Positions 43,153-55,930 of a stretch of DNA of 64,000 nt are shown piece by piece. Source of the stretch: Glebionis coronaria (Eukaryota; Streptophyta; Magnoliopsida; Asterales; Asteraceae); contig CM046882.1 in assembly GCA_025667525.1 (NCBI GenBank), positions 27,679,394 through 27,743,393 of the forward strand, given 5' to 3'. Below the pieces are notes generated by a model. It saw only the letters and a list, made by a program, of their open reading frames with translations. It did no database searches and was not told where the DNA came from. How positions within the stretch are numbered: position 1 is the first letter of the stretch; each line of letters starts with the position of its first letter. The translations under genes and the position numbers were made by a program.

Positions 43153-45118
43153 AAACCATTGTCGTGTCCCCACGCAATGGTAGAATTAAGTATCATAGAA
43201 CCTCCAAAATTCATTTTATGATGACCTTTATTGAAAACGTAAACTTAAATAAACTATTACACATGTTTTAGATATAATGTATTGTTTTCATCATGATTAA
43301 GTGACTTTTAGGGTCAAAAATAAGAACACGTGAATGGCTCATAAAGATAAGTTCGTCATCCTCGATTTTCACTCGATTCCATGCTAAGCGTGTAACGAGA
43401 TCATTGTTATTATAAGTTAGCAACACAATCATATCTTATGAGTGTTAATTACGCACCTAGACTCCCTTATTCCTAATTGGTATCTCTGATATTTTATTTT
43501 TGTCTTAATGATCACGAAGATACATCATTGACTTAGTTCAATATTTTATTTAGGCCGAAAATATAGTAGCACTATTTAATTGATAGTTAGCTGAAGGACA
43601 CGATCTTTTAAAACTACTTCTCGCAATCTCCTTGAGTTCATATCTTGGCATAACTTGTTTCACGATTTAAGACCTTTCAGACTGATATTTGGCATGTGTT
43701 TCGAAATTCAAATCTTGGAAGACGTTCTTAAAATAATGGTCTTCTCTTCATATATGGAATTTCTTCAAACTTGGACCACGACTTCATCATTTTTCTTCAA
43801 CCTTTATTTGGATTGTGATATACAACGATCCGCCTCCTTTTAGGACTTGGTTATATTTATACTCATACCTTGTTAGGGTCTTTTTGGATAGACTTCTCCA
43901 TGATATTTAGGGGAGTATATTGCTTCTCGTCGTGTGTCTCGATCCTTCATATTGATTTTGGAATAATGATACTTCACATCATCTTGGATATTTAGCAACA
44001 AAATGGAGTTCCTCATGCCTTGTTAGGGCATTTTTGGAACTTTGCCAATTTTGCATCCCACTACAATTAGTTACGCCTTGGTTATGAACTCTATTCGAAC
44101 ATGAGAAACTTTTAAACGATCTTGGGATAGAAGCTAAGTAACCTTTTAAATCATACGACCTTACTTATTGAATTTATTTAAAAAAAAGTGTGGGAGAATA
44201 AGTTAATAATTACTACACATGAGATCGTGAGAGACTACGTAACTTATAATTAACTCTATCATTTCTCGTCCTCATTTAAGAGACTTAGCCTAAAAAGTTA
44301 AGGAATCGAAGCTAAGTGCTCAACACGCACGGTCGAGTCAAAAATTACTCTTATTCTCACCATCCGAAAACCTACATTCGTGTCTTAAACACTTATGAAA
44401 AACAAGAAAAAAATTAAAATTTGGCCATTTTAGCCTTATTTTGCAACAAAACGATAACAAAAAGATGAAAATTGGATTGCGTGGTGACGTAAGCAAGGTG
44501 AAGTATCTACTCACCCCCCCCCCTCATACTAAAACTAAACATTGTCCTCAATGTTTCGAGTCTAGGGGTGAAACACCCGCATAATAGAGACAAAGTCGAA
44601 TGCTTAATCTCGAGCATGGAAAGGGTAAAACGAATAACCTAAAAGTCGTTTATGAATTGTGCTAATAAGATAAACGTTATTACATAGAAGGATATCATCG
44701 GATATCGGAATCTCCAAAGGCAACGATCGAAGCTCGAGTGATTCGTAAAACGAACACGAGAGGCTTCAATGATGACAATGTACCTAATGAATCACAATCA
44801 CAAACAACCACGAAACAAAGGTTGGAAGAGCAAAAGTCCCCTCGTTACACTATTAGAAAACGATAATATTTACAAGGATAAGCATGAGAATCCCCCACGA
44901 GGCGCCTTGTTTTTGATAACCGATTCAAAAGCTCAACTCGAATCCCCATAAATGTGATAATTTAGGGATAATCATTGTATGGTCATTTTTGGTGGGGATT
45001 AGATTATAAACAATGCCCAAAAGCAACCGGCACTAAGGACTAAGTCCTTAGATGATGCAAAATACCGGGATCGAAGATGGCGTCCTCGTTTTCATGGGAT
45101 AAACGAACCAACGCCACT
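43153..45118 (-). other. E8 conserved 3' non-coding block
   Basis: About 2 kb without convincing ORFs. It is collinear with 17761-19770 of E2 despite unrelated LTRs. Confidence 0.7.
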
Positions 45119-46695
45119 TCAATATGTGCTCGAACCCCAAAGGGGTAGAAGAAAATAGATAAGAAGTAGAAGGGTGGGGCAATGGGTTGGGGCAATACAA
45201 TGAGATGCTCGAGGTATACTCACACTAAGCAAACGAAAAGATTTTCCATTTATTGCATCGGTGGAAGACCGAGATTTACCTTTACAAGTAATTCCGGGAT
45301 CAAATATCTCATCCTTGGTGGTAAAGTATGAAGAAACATAAGGGGCTTCCCCCACACTAAAACCATATACACCATCGTCAAAAGGAGTAGACGAGGTGGT
45401 ATCACTCATAACACGATGTGATGACGGAGTTAAACATGTAGAAAATTCTTTTAAATCATTTTAAAATCTTTTCCTTTTTCATCGTTTAAAAACTCTTCAT
45501 GAAAACCCGATTGAATAATGTCGAAAATATTTGGCATTTCAAATTAAAAATTAGTCGCGCTAAAAATCTTCACATTTAAGTCGCGGTTCGGGGGTGGTGG
45601 ATTGTATAAGTTCTCAAAACGTCGATCAACAAAGAACACCGCCCCCTCGGGGTCAACATATTCGTCATCCTCATGAACATCGATCTCATCGATTTCTTCA
45701 TCAAAGATAGGCTTGTCAAACCAAGGTTTGTCATTCCCCTCCTTGAGTATCTTAGAAACTCTCTCGAAAAGATCACGATCAAGCACGAAACCATCATTCA
45801 TTTATGGGGATTGTTGATAAGTTAAATCCTCACGAATGTGGTGAACGTAATTCTCATTTGAGGAGTGTTTATTAGCTAACTCCTCGAGAATTGGATTTTT
45901 GGTGGCCACATGAGTTGGTTCATCATCGAAAATAAGACGTTCCAACTCATTAAGTTCATCCTCGATTTTGGAAAGATCAACCTCACTCGTAGGTGGAAGT
46001 GGAGGCAAGAGAGCTAGCTCTCGTTCAATGTTCAATGATTTCCTCAATCTCGGGATCGAACTCGTAATCATCGTACTTCACATGTGAAGAGGTCTTTTTG
46101 GGAGAATCCTCAAAAATGGCATGTAGATTTCGTAGTACGTGATCAATCTCGGAAAAATCGCCATCGTTATCGTCGAAGAAAGAGTCGACGTGAGCACTCA
46201 CAACCATGGTCTTACAAGCCCTAGGGCTATGCTTAGGTGACTTTTCTATGACGAGAGGATCGATGTCGTTGAAACCTTTAGCGTCGACGGGTGTTGTGCT
46301 AGGAAATAGAGGCACTTCGATGGAGTTAGAAGTTGAAGCCTCAAAGACGTGATCCTTCGAAGGTGGTGAAGATGAGTCCATTTTTTCATTGTCGTGATGG
46401 CACTAACGTCGCCCTTCGGAATTCGTTGTTTACTTGTTTCACCAAATACATCCCATAGTGATTTTTCATCCATAAATTTACGAATACCCTTTTGAATTAA
46501 GTAAACGTATTCTTTATCATTAAAATCATCATCTTTAAAACCGTTCATTTTAATTTTTTCAAGACATGCGTCAAGCCTCATATTTTCCGCTAAAGTTAAC
46601 ATTCTGAAATCATTAGAATTTGAAACATTAGGTTTTGAAACCTCAGTTTTTTCATGATCATTTGAAACTTGGGATTTATTTGCGAAAAAGTCCAT
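45119..46695 (-). pseudogene. E8 acidic ORF after protease, several breaks
   Basis: Read across frames: MDFFANKSQVSNDHEKTEV to LAENMRLDACLEKIKMNG; then a Ser/Pro/Asp-rich part (46025-46381) with FFDDNDGDFSEIDHVLRNLH; then NELERLIFDDEPTH; one in-frame stop between 45801 and 45804; DKPIFDEEIDEIDVHEDDE; and finally KDEIFDPGI (45260-45409). The last motif matches the end of the E2 ORF (EDKVFDPGI). Autonomous Asteraceae Athila-like elements, as I recall, encode a similar acidic region near this place. Function unknown. Confidence 0.6.
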
Positions 46696-46699
46696 TTAA

Positions 46700-47419
46700 T
46701 CATCCCCATATCTCATAGTAAGTCTCCCCTCGTGAATGTCGATTACGGTTCGAGTCGTTGATAAAAATGGTCGGCCTAAAATGATGGGACATTTAGGGTC
46801 ACACTCGTAATCGGATATGACGAAATCCGCAGGAAAAAACAAACTTTCCAACTTTAACATAGACATCCTTGGCTATTCGAATTGGTATTAAAGGCGTACA
46901 ATTTGGAAGCTCGATTATCATGTTCGTGGGGGTAAGTGAAGGCAATCTCATCAATTTCCATAGAGAATTAGGCATGAGATTGATGCTAGCACCTAAATTG
47001 GCAAGGGCTAAACATCCCTCAATCTCGGAAAAATCACAAGGTAATAGAAATTGGCCTGGATCCTCTTCCTTTCTCGCCATATGACTTTTGGGTTTTTTAA
47101 GAAGGATCGATGCACAAGTTTCTTTAAGGGTTACTTTGGTTAGGTCGATAAAACTCTCTTTTTGAACCATGGATGGAATTCGAGGTACACGAGGGTGTGC
47201 ACTCTTTTCCTTGGTCGCCACGTTTACTCCATCGACTTTAGTACAAGAAGGCGTCTTAGAAGTCGAGGGTTGAGAAGAAGGAACAACTTGAAATCCATCA
47301 AGGTTAGGGGTAATCACACGAATTTTTCCACGAGACGAGGCGGCTATACATTGTTCCTTCGGATTTGCAACGGTGCCACTAGGTAACGAACTCGACGAAG
47401 CACCCGAGGCTTTGTTCAT
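46700..47419 (-). pseudogene. E8 aspartic protease, catalytic Asp replaced, frameshift near the end
   Basis: The ORF 46799-47419 holds GQFLLPCDFSEIEGCLAL, then LANLGASINLMP and MIIELPNCTPLIPIRIAKDV. In Athila proteases the motif is LADLGAS; here Asp is Asn (codon at 46997-46999), which should abolish activity. The end of the domain continues in another frame at 46700-46810 (FFPADFVISDYECDP, PIILGRPFLSTTRTVID), so a frameshift lies near 46815-46820. Confidence 0.8.
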
Positions 47420-48750
47420 AATAGCCGAAAACTTTTTATAATATCAATTTGTCCTTGCTCAATCTTCGTGTTTTGAATTTTCAAAGTATTAGAAAAATCG
47501 TTTTTCAAAGTACCAATTTCTCCCTCTGATCGTCTCATATTATTCGTTTTCATGTAATTTTGAAAATCGTTTGACGGACTATTTTGATTTGAATTAAAGT
47601 TCCCTTGGTTTTGATTGTTTCTTTGAAAATTTCCTTGATTCCCACTTGAAAAATTGTTTCCTTGATTGTTGTTGTTTTGAAAACTCGAGTTTTGATTGTT
47701 GTTATCTCGGTTTTGCCAATTCAAATTACGACCTTGATTAAAACCTTGATTTGAAAATTTTCCTTGTTGATTGTTTCCTTGAAAATTGTTACGATTTTGA
47801 TTCAAAAAATTGTTGTCTTGATTATAGTTTCCTTGTGATGGACCCGCGTTATTTTGATTTTAAAAATTGTTGTTTAACGCGTTTAGACTCGACGTTTGGC
47901 CATCTGTAGCCGCACACTCGTAATAATAATGAGGTCCACCACAAAACGTACATGAAGTCTCAACCGCTTTCACCGTAGCGGGAGCGTCTTTCTTTTGCAT
48001 TTCGATGAGAAAAGACGTAAACACATTCGTCAACTTATCGAATTTCGCATCAACTCTCTCAATGTCGTGATTAGAACTACTAACATTGGCGACATTGGCA
48101 ACAATCGGTACGTTGCGGAGTTGATAAACCTTGGATCGATTTTCGATAATCATCAAAGCATCTTTCGGAGTCTTACATAAAAAGTTGCTACCGGCGGCGG
48201 AATTTAACGAATCTTGTTCTTGAAAACTAAGACCGTTGTAAAACGTATCGATTTGGTGCAACTCGGAAAATCCATGGTGAGGACATTGCCTAAGCAATTC
48301 CTTAAAACGATCCCACGCGTCTCTGAAAGATTCATTCGGTTTTTGCTCAAATCTCGTAATCTCGTTTTTAAAAAACGTCGTCTTAGACGGTGGGAAGAAA
48401 TGATTAACGAACTTGGAAACGAGATCCTTCCACGTAATTATCGAATTAGGTGGCTCTTTCTCGTATCAATCCTTGGCGGAACCATCGAGCGAGTACGGAA
48501 AAAGCATAAGCTTGACGACATAGGTGTCGACGTTCTTAACCTTGCTCGTGGCCAAAAGACGATCAAAATTCCGAATGTGGTCGTGAGGATTATCGGCTTC
48601 ATGACCTCGAAACTTCGTAGCTTGAATCAACGAAATCATTCCGTTCTTAATCTCAAAATTCTCCGCTTCGATAGCGGGAATTACGATCGCGTCTCCATAA
48701 CCCTCGGTGGGTGCTTAGAACAATTCCATCATCGGACTATTGTCGGCCAT
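47416..48750 (-). pseudogene. E8 gag (retrotransposon gag, Athila-like), two or more stops
   Basis: Starts with MADNS at 48750. A stop replaces a codon a few residues in (about 48716). Then come TKFRGHEADNPHDHIRNFDR, FPYSLDGSAKD, a TGA near 48474, KDLVSKFVNHFFPPSKT, FKELLRQCPHHGFSELHQID, a zinc-like CTFCGGPHYYYEC, and an Asn/Gln-rich tail (47416-47805). The sequence is the standard Ty3/gypsy gag capsid of Athila-type elements. Confidence 0.85.
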
Positions 48751-49715
48751 CTCGTCTACGGTTTCTTCAATAACGATATTAGGAACGTCGGTTTCTAATT
48801 CTCGTCTACGTCGTCGATTCCTTCGATTACGATTGCGTCGATTCGAAGCATCGCTAGACTTATAATAGTCCTTCGATCGAGTGCGGATGCACTAAGCGTA
48901 GAATGGGGGGTAGCAAAGAAGATTCTTTTTGCGGTTTTCCGATTTTTCAATTTTTTGGTTTTTGATTGTTTTTGAATTTTTTTGAATTTTTTGGTGTATT
49001 AAGTAGACTCAAATCTACAAATCTCTCCTCGAATCGATTTCTCGATTAAAGAAGCCTCAAAGAATGAAAACGATCACGTGGATTGAACGCCTTCGATGAC
49101 TTTAGAACGTTGGTGGAACACCAAAACGTTCAAGAGGGTTTAATCTTGAAAACACGCAAATATAGTATACGTAGATAATACTTTGGCGGCAAACCCTCGA
49201 TTAGCCCTCTTTATCAAAACACGCACAAGCAAGCGAAGGAAACGAGGCCGCGCTAAGCACATAAGATCCTTTTTCCCTTAGGTCGTGAAATACAACCGCC
49301 TTATACACACCTTATAGTTTGTGTTAATCAAAATTAAGCCTCACCAAAGTATTTATCTATTTTGCCTTTAAACTTTTTCTTTGGATTCTAATACAATAAT
49401 TGAGTGATGAAATCCCAATTAAGGTTGCGTTTTTACGCTTTTGGAGATATTGTATATTTATTGTGATACGTAAATAAAATATATTAATAATATTCTCAAA
49501 GAAAAACGAAAACCATAATGGGATATCTATAATATAGTAAACTGATTGTTGTATGTTTAATTTAGGTAAACTAAACACGATTTATTTGGATACTATAGTA
49601 TAATAAGGAAAAATAACAAAATTGAGTATGTACGTTATATATGCTTTCCAAAAATTGAAAAGCAAAAACGCACTACTCACACAAACACGATAATAATAAT
49701 GGCAACTCAAATCAC
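48751..49715 (-). other. E8 leader
   Basis: About 965 bp of non-coding leader from PBS to gag start, the counterpart of 38591-39553. Confidence 0.7.
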
Positions 49716-49734
49716 CTCCCCGGCAACGGTGCCA
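49716..49734 (-). other. E8 primer binding site (tRNA-Asp)
   Basis: Minus-strand TGGCACCGTTGCCGGGGAG, one base from the complement of the tRNA-Asp 3' end, 4 bp inside the LTR. Confidence 0.9.
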
Positions 49735-49738
49735 AAAT

Positions 49739-52700
49739 TGATGTACGTTTTTATATACTTCTTTTAGGAAAAAAAGTATAAGGCAGAAAGTATTAATCGA
49801 CACGATTTAGGAAAACCGTGAAGACGAAAATTCCAAGTTCGTTCTCGAAGGAGGTATATGATTTGTTTGCCAATTATATAAAATCAAAGTTTGGATTAGT
49901 GTCGTTTTTGGTTTAGAAGATAGAAAATTAAAGACGAGCTACGACTACGATTACACTACGACGTAATGACGTAAAACGCGAACGTAAATACGTAAAACGT
50001 GACAAAATTAAAGACTAAAGCTAAAAATTAATTAAAAATTAAAACTAAGTTTAAAATAATTAAATAAGAATAAAAATTCAATAAATAAATTTTAAAACCT
50101 TTTATTAATTAAATATTCAATTTTTAATTCTAATTAAAGCACAAAAATTAAATATAATTAAAAAAGCCCAAAATATTATTTTATCAAACTAATATCTTAC
50201 TTATATCAATTAAAGACTAAAAAGTATTTTTTTTCTAAATTTTAGAAACTATTTTTCTAATTTTAAAACACTAAAACCACTTTTTAAACTAAAATAATGA
50301 TTAAAAATAATAAATTAATACTAAAAATAAACTTACTTTTTCAAAAATCCTATTTATATTACATAACAATAGAAAAATAGAAAATGTTGAAAAAAGTAAT
50401 TTTTTACACTAAAAGACAAAATAGTTTGAATTTGAAACTATTTAAACTTAAATTAAATCTAAAAAATAACAAAATGAAGTGAACAGTAAACTTTTTTGAA
50501 CTAAAAATCTTAAAATAATATTTTGAATCCATGAAAATTTTTGAAACTGAAAAATATGAAATTTTGCACTAAAAGACAAAATTCAGATTAATTAAAACTA
50601 ATTTAAATTGAATTTAATCTAAAAATAATAAATGAACAGTAAAATAAAATAAAACTCAGTGAAAAATCACAAAATAAAATAACAAATCTGGGAAAAATAA
50701 AAATACTGAAAATAGCCAATATTTGGCCACTAAAGACAAAAAAGTCCAATTGGTGAGAGTGACTGCCCAAGACTTTTGTCCACTAGCGCCAGCAGTGGGA
50801 ACTAAACAACTAGCAGTGGGAGAATCTTCCCACTGCTCTATATAAAAAAACGGGTCCTCAGACCTTTTTGCTTGTAAAATCTTTGATACTTGGTTTTGCT
50901 TGGAACCAAAGGCACCCCCACAACCAGTTGGGTTGTGGGGAGTCAAGTAAACAATAAAAACAGTAAGTACAAGCCAAAAATCACACACATATTCACCAAA
51001 TCAGTCACTGTGACGGTTCTATGGGGTCTGGCAATGTTTTGCTGGTCTAATGTGCACTAGAATGGATTTCAATCCACAAAATCTTTCACAAAACTCCACC
51101 AATCTATAAATAACTGATTCCAAACCCTATATTACCATATCCCTAACTGATATCCAAGATTTAATGGTCAAAAACTACTAAAACCAACTGATTATGACCT
51201 ACTGATTTTTTATGCTAGTTTATCATGCAATCTGCCTTTCCAACACACAATGTTAGAAAAATAGTGACTGGTAAGACCTACTAGTACTACTTAGAGTGAC
51301 TTTAGGCTGGTTTTAGTCCACCTAGTGTCACCCAAGGTCCCTTAAAGCCCAAACCCAAACACTCATATATAAGCTGTTAACCAAATTTTGCAAACCAAAA
51401 CTTATCAAATCAACTCAAAACTAATTAATTCTTATTCTACCATGCATTAAGAACACAAATGAACATGAACAAACACTTAAGCGAACAAATAAACAGGATT
51501 CACACAAATTCATATAGCACATGTAATTTCAAACCAAAAAGGAGATAATAGTGGGTTCAAGCTGTAACCTGTTGATGCCTTCTCCAAATCAGCTTAAAGG
51601 GCTTGTATGAGCTTATGAAAGAAGTGTAGAGAAGCCCTGTTGGTAGGTCTACAACAGACGTAGGGCACAAATGTCTTCACAAGTGCAATAATGAAAAGAA
51701 ATGACAAAGGGGTCTTGTTTGATGTTGTTTTCACCTGCACACTCAAAACAAAGAGCAAAACAACTTCAAGTAGTAAAGGTTGGACACAAGCTTGGTTGTC
51801 AATCAAGCTTGTGGCAGCTTTTGCTACAGTAAAGATTAGAAAAAAATTAATAAGTACTTTTGAAATAGATTTTTGAAAAATAATCAACACTTTTGAAACA
51901 AGGATAAACCTTAACAAAAGCTTATCACAAAACTTGAGCCAAGAACAAGAATCCACTTTCACTTCAATTCATTCTTGGATTCAAACTTTTTGAAAAACTT
52001 TTTCAAGAAGTTTTTAAACACGAATTTTAATAAATGTTAAACTAAATTTGCATATAGAAGTAATGATTAAACTACTTGAAAACAATAAATTGGAACTCAG
52101 TTTTGCATAAGATTTAAAGGGTTCATTGTCATTAATAATTTTAAAAATGTACAAAATCTGGAACAAAGGGCACTACACAGATTGCAGGCTCCTTTTATAC
52201 TAATAGATAGAAGTTTCTAGTGCTAAAACCCTAACAAAGAAAAACCCTAGAATTCCCTAGCTGTTTGAATGATTTTCTTGGTTAAAGCTTGAATCCGTGA
52301 TTTCTTAATACGTCATGTGAGTGTGCCAGCTGTTATGAGATGATGAGGTGCGTTGGATGAAAAGTAGAAGACAAGAAATTCATCTTAGTCGTTTGATCTC
52401 TGCGTGGATTCCTTAGTTGCTAAAAATGGAGGTACAAGGGAACACTGTGGGGACCAATTGGGTGAAGGTGAGAGGAGTTTAGTTGGTGGGTTTTAGTTAG
52501 CGCGGGGTTAATTATGGTTCTGGATAATTAGGGGTAAAACACCTTTGATTAAAGGGGTTATTAGGATTAGGGTTTAAGTGTTGAAGAATGGTGAACAGGA
52601 GTGTTTTAATTCGTTTAAGGGGGATTAGTTTTTAAAAAGGGTGTTTCCCACTTAAATTATAACTTATTACTAAAATCAGTTTAATAAAAGTGAGTGGAAA

Positions 52701-53299
52701 ATGAGGTGGACAAGAGAAAGTTTGTGATTGGTTGGTTGACCAGTCAAGGTGACGTGGTCAAAGCTGGTTGGCTGGGATGAGTTATTATGTCTTGGAAAAA
52801 GTAGTCCCCATACACCCAAAGTGTTGTCATTCATAGTTTAAACAACATATATCCCAAATCCTTTGTTATGGAAGTTTACTTTTTTCTACTTTGGCCACCA
52901 AAAGTTTTGTAAAAGTATTCTGAGGGCTTTATATGCAAATTGACCATTCTTCAAGGGTTTCTTTTGTCATGTATTCAAACTTGGAGGGTTAATCTTGTAC
53001 AAATGAATTCTCCTAGGGACTTTCTTGCCAAATCCTCAAAGATGAGGGACCATAGTTGACAATCTTCAAAAGTTTAAGGGTAGTTTTAGAAATTCTTGAT
53101 TCGGGTCAGGTTCTTTGTGCGGCTTCGTTTTCCGTGTTCGGTTTTGCTTGATTCTTGTGATATTTTGTTGATTTCACAATATCCGTGCCTAAAATACACA
53201 ATGAACAAACACAAGCATATTTTTGGGTATTTTGATGATATTTTAAGCGTTTTAAGCCCGATTTGGACGATGAGACTATGTATAAAAGCAGTCTCATCA
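49739..53299 (-). repeat. E8 LTR-B (5' LTR, 3.56 kb)
   Basis: Partner of 39577-43140. By eye they differ at several percent of sites, with small indels. Confidence 0.9.
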
Positions 53300-53465
53300 G
53301 GCATGCAACAAATAAAATTACTATAGCACACAAATAAGCCCACTCTTTAGTGTACTTATTCCAAACTCAAAATAAATACTAGTAGTATAGTACTAATGTT
53401 GTAGTAAGCATGAAATAAAAGGAAAGTTGATAGAGTATTCCTCAAATACTTTAGAATATGTTTAT

Positions 53466-54450
53466 CAACAGTCTAGTGGAGCTTCCTTGGATTCTGTTGG
53501 TATCTACTGACCAAGTTCTGAACAAACGCCACATCAGGCCTTGTGCATCTAACAACATACATTATAGATCTTACAGCAAAAGCATAAGGCAGCTTCTGCA
53601 TGTATGCCTACTCTTCAGGAGTTGATGCATCCATCTCATGACTTAAATTATGCTTAACTTCCATAGGTTGAAAACCTTTCTTGGAATTATGCATATTATA
53701 CTTCTTTAAAATCTTATCAATATAAGCATCTTGACTTAGACCAACTAATCGTCTTTTCCTATCCTGATAGATCTTAATTCCCAGAATGTATGCAGCTTCT
53801 CCTAAATCCTTCATAGAAAAACATTTACCAAGATAATCCTTAATAGCTTTAAGTCTTGGAATGTTACTTCCCATGATTAATATGTCATCAACATATAGGA
53901 CTAGCAATACTACATCACTCCCACTAGCTTTTCGATATACACATGGCTCATCACGATTTTGAATAAATCCAAACTTTTTTAATTTCTTCATCAAATCTTT
54001 TATTCCATTGATGTGATGCTTGCTTTAAACCATAAATGAATTTTTGAAGTTTGCACACATGTCCTGGATTCTAAGGATCAACATACCCTTCTTGTTGTTG
54101 CATATAGATGTCTTCATCCAAGCGACCATTCAAGAAGGCAGTTTTAACATCCAATTGCCATATCTAATAGTCATAGTATGCTGCTATAGCTATGAGAATC
54201 CTAATAGCTCTTAAGTCTGCTACAGGAGAAAATGTCTCCACGTAGTCTACGCCAAAAGTTTGAGTAAAACCTTTAGCCACTAAACGGGCTTTATAGGATT
54301 GTACTTTTCCGTCCATGTCGTTTTTCTTCTTGTATATCCTCTTATGTCTCACTACTTTAGCATTTGGTGGTGGTTCTACAAGAATCTAAACATTATTTAC
54401 TTTCATGGATTTGATTTCCTCATCCATAGCAACCATCCACTTATCCTTTT
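53466..54450 (-). pseudogene. E7 reverse transcriptase, fragmented
   Basis: ARLVAKGFTQTFGVDYVETFSPVA is split over 54164-54352 in one frame. [20 protein letters not shown] and [10 protein letters not shown] follow (about 54000-54165). Then 53608-53994 holds VLLVLYVDDILIMGSN with YVDD at 53884-53895, and IMYVVRCTRPDVAF ends the domain (53480-53600). Stops occur near 54165, 54070 and 53608. The polymerase motif is kept but the protein cannot be made. Confidence 0.9.
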
Positions 54451-54751
54451 CAGGATCAAGTATGGCGGATTATAATTAGCAGGTTCACCAAGATCCCCTA
54501 ACACATCATCATCCTCCACGTTAATACATATATTGCTATTTGCGTTTTTAATCTTTTTGGATCTACGCAGAGGAACCAATTCCGGTGGAACTGCCAGACT
54601 TTGTGGTTCTACAAGAATTACATCACTAGTGTTTTCAGAAGGTAATGTATCTATATGACTCTCTTCAAGATCATAATTTCTCCCACTGAATTACTGATTT
54701 ATCAGATCAGATTTAAGGAAGTCTCCATACCTAGCAACAATCACTTTGTTC
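54451..54751 (-). other. E7 linker between integrase and RT
   Basis: The low-complexity integrase tail/linker of copia elements; frames are closed by several stops. No separate gene. Confidence 0.5.
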
Positions 54752-55486
54752 TCAGGTGGATGATAAAAAGTAGTAACCCATAGTTTCCTTAAAGTATCCT
54801 ACAAAGATACATTTTACATATGGTTGTTGGAGTTTGTCACCCGAGTCACGTTTCACATACGCCTCGCAACCCCAGACCTTTAAATACGACAAATATGCCT
54901 TTTTGACATGCCATAGTTCATATGGTGTCTTATCGACCTTCTTTGTGGGAACCATACTTAAAATGCGAACAGCAGACTCTAAAGCATAATCCCAAAAGGA
55001 TAGTGGTAAAGTTGTAAGATTAAACATAGATCGCACCATATCCAATAATGTACGATTTCTCCTTTCGGATACACCATTTTGTTGTGGAGTATAGGGAGAA
55101 GTAAGATGTTGAACAAATCCATTCTCACTTAGATAATATATAAACTCTTGACTTAAATATTCACCACCTCTATTAGAACGAAGAGCTTTAATCTTCTTTC
55201 CTAATTGCAGTTCCACTTCTACTTTAAACACTTTGAATGTTTCAAATACCTCATGTTTATGCTTAAGTAAATAAACATAACCATAACGGCTATAATCATC
55301 CGTAAATGTTAAAAAGTAGCTAGCACATTTCCTTGACACATGTCTATGTGGTCCATACACATCAGTATGTATTAATCCAAGTAGACCAGTAGCTCTTTCA
55401 ATATTGTTATTAAAAGGTTTCTTGGTCATCTTTCCAGAGATATAAGACTCACATTTATCAAATGATTCATCATTGATATTTTTCAA
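54752..55486 (-). pseudogene. E7 integrase core, catalytic Asp replaced by Asn
   Basis: 244 residues: LLGLIHTDVYGPHRHVSRKC, FTDDYSRYGYVYLLKHKHEV, RSNRGGEYLSQEF, TPQQNGVSERRNRTLLDMVR, VWGCEAYVKRD. The motif is normally DRGGEY; the first Asp is Asn here (codon at 55172-55174), removing one of the three catalytic acids. D in HTDVYGP and E in SERRNR remain. Confidence 0.85.
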
Positions 55487-55930
55487 AAGACCTTCACGTT
55501 GAATCTTTTATATACAAGTCTTCCTAATATGGGCAAGTCTACAATGCCAAAGATAAGAAGAGTTCTTGTCAAACTTTCTCTTCTTACTCAAGCTAAAGAC
55601 AGATTTATTATTCTTAGATTCATTATCATGCATGTCTATTTCAAACACACCATTCACATAAATTGCATTAAAATAGAAATTACCATCTTTCTAAACAGAA
55701 ATTCCATTATTATCAATCGTGTGAATGAATCCATTATTCAACAAACAAGAAAAGGAGATAACACCCCTAACAATTGTAGGTGCATAATGACAATCATTTA
55801 AAATCAGTACTAAACCCGAGGGTAAAACTAAATTAAATGTTCATATAGCTTCAACTGCTGCTTGTGCGCCGTTGCCCACTTGAAGAAATTGTTCCCCATA
55901 GGATAGCTTTCTTTCCATATTAAACCCCTG
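55487..55930 (-). pseudogene. E7 protease C-terminus and pre-integrase module
   Basis: Minus-strand reading gives VGNGAQAAVEAI, a stop, TFNLVLPSGLVLILNDCHYA, GVISFSCLLNNGFIHTIDNN, another stop, GNFYFNAIYVNGVFEIDMHD, then SSYLWHCRLAHIRK of the zinc module. These align without doubt with copia protease end and GAG_pre-integrase. Confidence 0.75.

Larger units (their letters stand above)
38043..53299 (-). mobile_element. E8: tandem array of a non-autonomous Athila/Tat-like gypsy element
   Basis: Minus-strand order from the right: LTR-B (49739-53299), tRNA-Asp PBS, leader, gag, protease, acidic ORF, non-coding block, PPT, LTR-A (39577-43140), then a second PBS, leader and truncated gag, then an LTR remnant (38043-38290). 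The central LTR is thus shared by one full and one deleted interior, as unequal LTR recombination would give. Flanks are GGCAAT on the left and GGCAT on the right, a possible target duplication. No RT, RNase H or integrase homology was found anywhere in it. Confidence 0.8.

Noticed and set aside
42830..43214. Paired ORFs at the end of LTR-A, repeated at 53086-53343
   Set aside because: They are LTR sequence present in both LTRs with frame differences; no conserved coding signal.
48214..48798. 194-residue plus-strand ORF
   Set aside because: Antisense shadow of the E8 gag, which matches gypsy gag on the minus strand.
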